Origin: Candidatus Krumholzibacteriota bacterium | GTDB taxonomy: Bacteria; Krumholzibacteriota; Krumholzibacteriia; Krumholzibacteriales; Krumholzibacteriaceae | Length of the DNA: 64,000 bases | Direction: 5' to 3' | NCBI GenBank assembly: GCA_016933255.1 | Contig: JAFGBF010000016.1 | Location: 23,193-87,192 of the forward strand | Part shown: positions 63,238-64,000 of the stretch, one piece after another | Layout of the letters: each line of letters begins with the position of its first letter | How positions within the stretch are numbered: the stretch's first letter is position 1 | Translations under genes and position numbers: made by a program | Notes under the pieces: model-generated | Told to the model about the DNA's origin: nothing | Databases searched by the model: none | What the model saw: the letters and a program-made list of their open reading frames with translations, nothing else

Positions 63238-63830
63238 GGCAGGTCTTCCCCGATCTCCTGAGCGGAGCCGCTTCCGGATCTTTTTTCCGGCTTGACGATC
63301 CTGCTCATCCAGAAGACCACAAGGATGAACATAAATATCAAAAAGCTTCCCTGCCAAAGATACCCGTGGACAAAATCAAAGAGTCCAGGCTTGTGATAAA
63401 GGATGAGAGCGACAAAGACCATCCTTACGAGGTTAAGGAAATGAATCGCCGGTACCCCCATAAGCAGCCCGATAAATTTTTCTCTTATCCGCGCGGGGTA
63501 TGCTCCGATGATAGAGAGATAGATTATGGTAGTATAGACTCCGGTGCACTCGGCTATAACTACCAGCCGTTCCCCGCCATGTCCTGTATAAAGAGTGATC
63601 GTCGATTCGGCGATCGTATAGGAATAGTCAAAATGCGAGAGGCACCACGCGACTTCGCCCGCGATGAACGATCTTGCGGCGACCAGAAAACCCGGGAATC
63701 TCAGCGTGAGAATATAGGAAAAAAGCCAGAGGACAAAGAAGAGAACAAGGAAAGTAATAAACTCCCCCCGGAAAGACCTTCCTTTCCGGACTTCTCCTGC
63801 TTCACCTTCTGGCTTCTTTCCGTGGCCCAA
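63234..63830 (-). CDS. xrtH: Exosortase H-like transpeptidase
   Basis: This 198-residue membrane protein has the exosortase active-site residues: Cys95 in ECTGVY, Arg136 in NLVRMVF and His155 in VHGYLWQ. The last segment, FDFVHGYLWQGSFLIF, is close to exosortase H. Such enzymes cut sorting signals and attach exported proteins to the surface. A TTG start at 63830 is taken, since no ATG fits. The gene before it on this strand ends with a matching sorting signal. Subtype is a by-eye call. Confidence 0.85.
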   Translation of the reverse strand: MGHGKKPEGEAGEVRKGRSFRGEFITFLVLFFVLWLFSYILTLRFPGFLVAARSFIAGEVAWCLSHFDYSYTIAESTITLYTGHGGERLVVIAECTGVYTTIIYLSIIGAYPARIREKFIGLLMGVPAIHFLNLVRMVFVALILYHKPGLFDFVHGYLWQGSFLIFMFILVVFWMSRIVKPEKRSGSGSAQEIGEDLP

Positions 63831-63880
63831 ATTAATAGACTAATACCTCACATCATAAAGAAAGCAAGTAAGAATAATTT

Positions 63881-64000
63881 TTAGGCCTTGCTCGCAGCAG
63901 TCCTCTTCATAATGACAGCGGCAGCGAGGATCATGGCAAGCACCAGGATCGTGACTACAGGTGTCGAGAAGAGAGGTACATCAACGGGCTCTACGATATG
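63881..64000 (-). CDS. 3' end of a protein with a C-terminal sorting signal
   Basis: Only the last 39 residues lie in the window; the gene runs past the edge. They read VEPVDVPLFSTPVV, then a membrane segment TILVLAMILAAAVIM and the basic end KRTAASKA. This is the three-part form of an exosortase signal (motif, helix, positive tail). The motif VPLFSTP differs from the well-known IPTLxxWG signal. It ends 50 bases before xrtH, so it is a likely substrate. The rest of the protein is unseen. Confidence 0.75.
   Translation of the reverse strand, partial: HIVEPVDVPLFSTPVVTILVLAMILAAAVIMKRTAASKA

Overview
The window looks like a chromosomal segment of a diderm (Gram-negative-type) bacterium from a poorly characterised lineage. 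The evidence for a double membrane is a Mla/MCE lipid-transport cassette, an outer-membrane barrel-like protein, lipoproteins and a likely secreted MsrBA. Other lineage hints are a PPi-type phosphofructokinase, SelB, the MEP isoprenoid genes ispD, ispF and ispG, an exosortase H-like enzyme, an NtrY-like kinase and a good sigma-54 promoter. A candidate phylum near the FCB superphylum would fit, but this is inference and I cannot place it without a phylogeny.

Layout: 1-7.9 kb holds an NtrY-like kinase (cut by the window edge), a DUF4159 protein, a 1111-residue DUF4175 coiled-coil membrane protein, a TPR protein and a conserved secreted protein whose family is often mislabelled 'asparagine synthetase B'. 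8-10.3 kb has PPi-type pfk (minus) and a membrane methyltransferase. 10.3-17.2 kb is the main accessory region. A minus-strand operon there encodes two paralogous secreted beta-rich subunits, a chaperone-like protein and a 949-residue barrel-like protein with Ig-like N-terminal and carboxypeptidase-regulatory-like C-terminal domains. A third subunit paralogue lies beyond an intervening msrBA gene. I read this as a chaperone/usher-like surface-fibre system that does not match the classical families by eye.

18-24 kb: CPBP protease, HAD phosphatase, nnrD/nnrE, thiL, histidine phosphatase and tsaD. 24.2-32.7 kb is a signalling operon behind a near-perfect sigma-54 promoter: REC-GGDEF (degenerate GGDDF), a soluble histidine kinase, two huge paralogous membrane proteins that join a histidine kinase to an HD-GYP domain, and a lone receiver. 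32.8-46 kb is housekeeping: priA, a TPR lipoprotein, rho, rpmE, a DUF1385 gene, prfA, prmC, murA, selB, ispG and a small secreted protein, closed by a strong intrinsic terminator.

46-62.8 kb: rqcH (minus, with a promoter predicting a leaderless mRNA), a divergent promoter, then yicC, remA-like, gmk, rpoZ, coaBC, a family-4 uracil-DNA glycosylase, dnaB, mlaE, mlaF, mlaD, ispD, ispF, gltX, ddl, an M42 peptidase and cysS. The right edge (minus strand) has an exosortase H-like gene, a small membrane protein and the 3' end of a gene carrying a C-terminal sorting signal of the kind exosortases act on.

Two genes, thiL and mlaF, have intact conserved N-termini but no in-frame ATG, GTG or TTG start after the stop of the preceding gene. 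No tRNA, rRNA, CRISPR array or insertion sequence was recognised.
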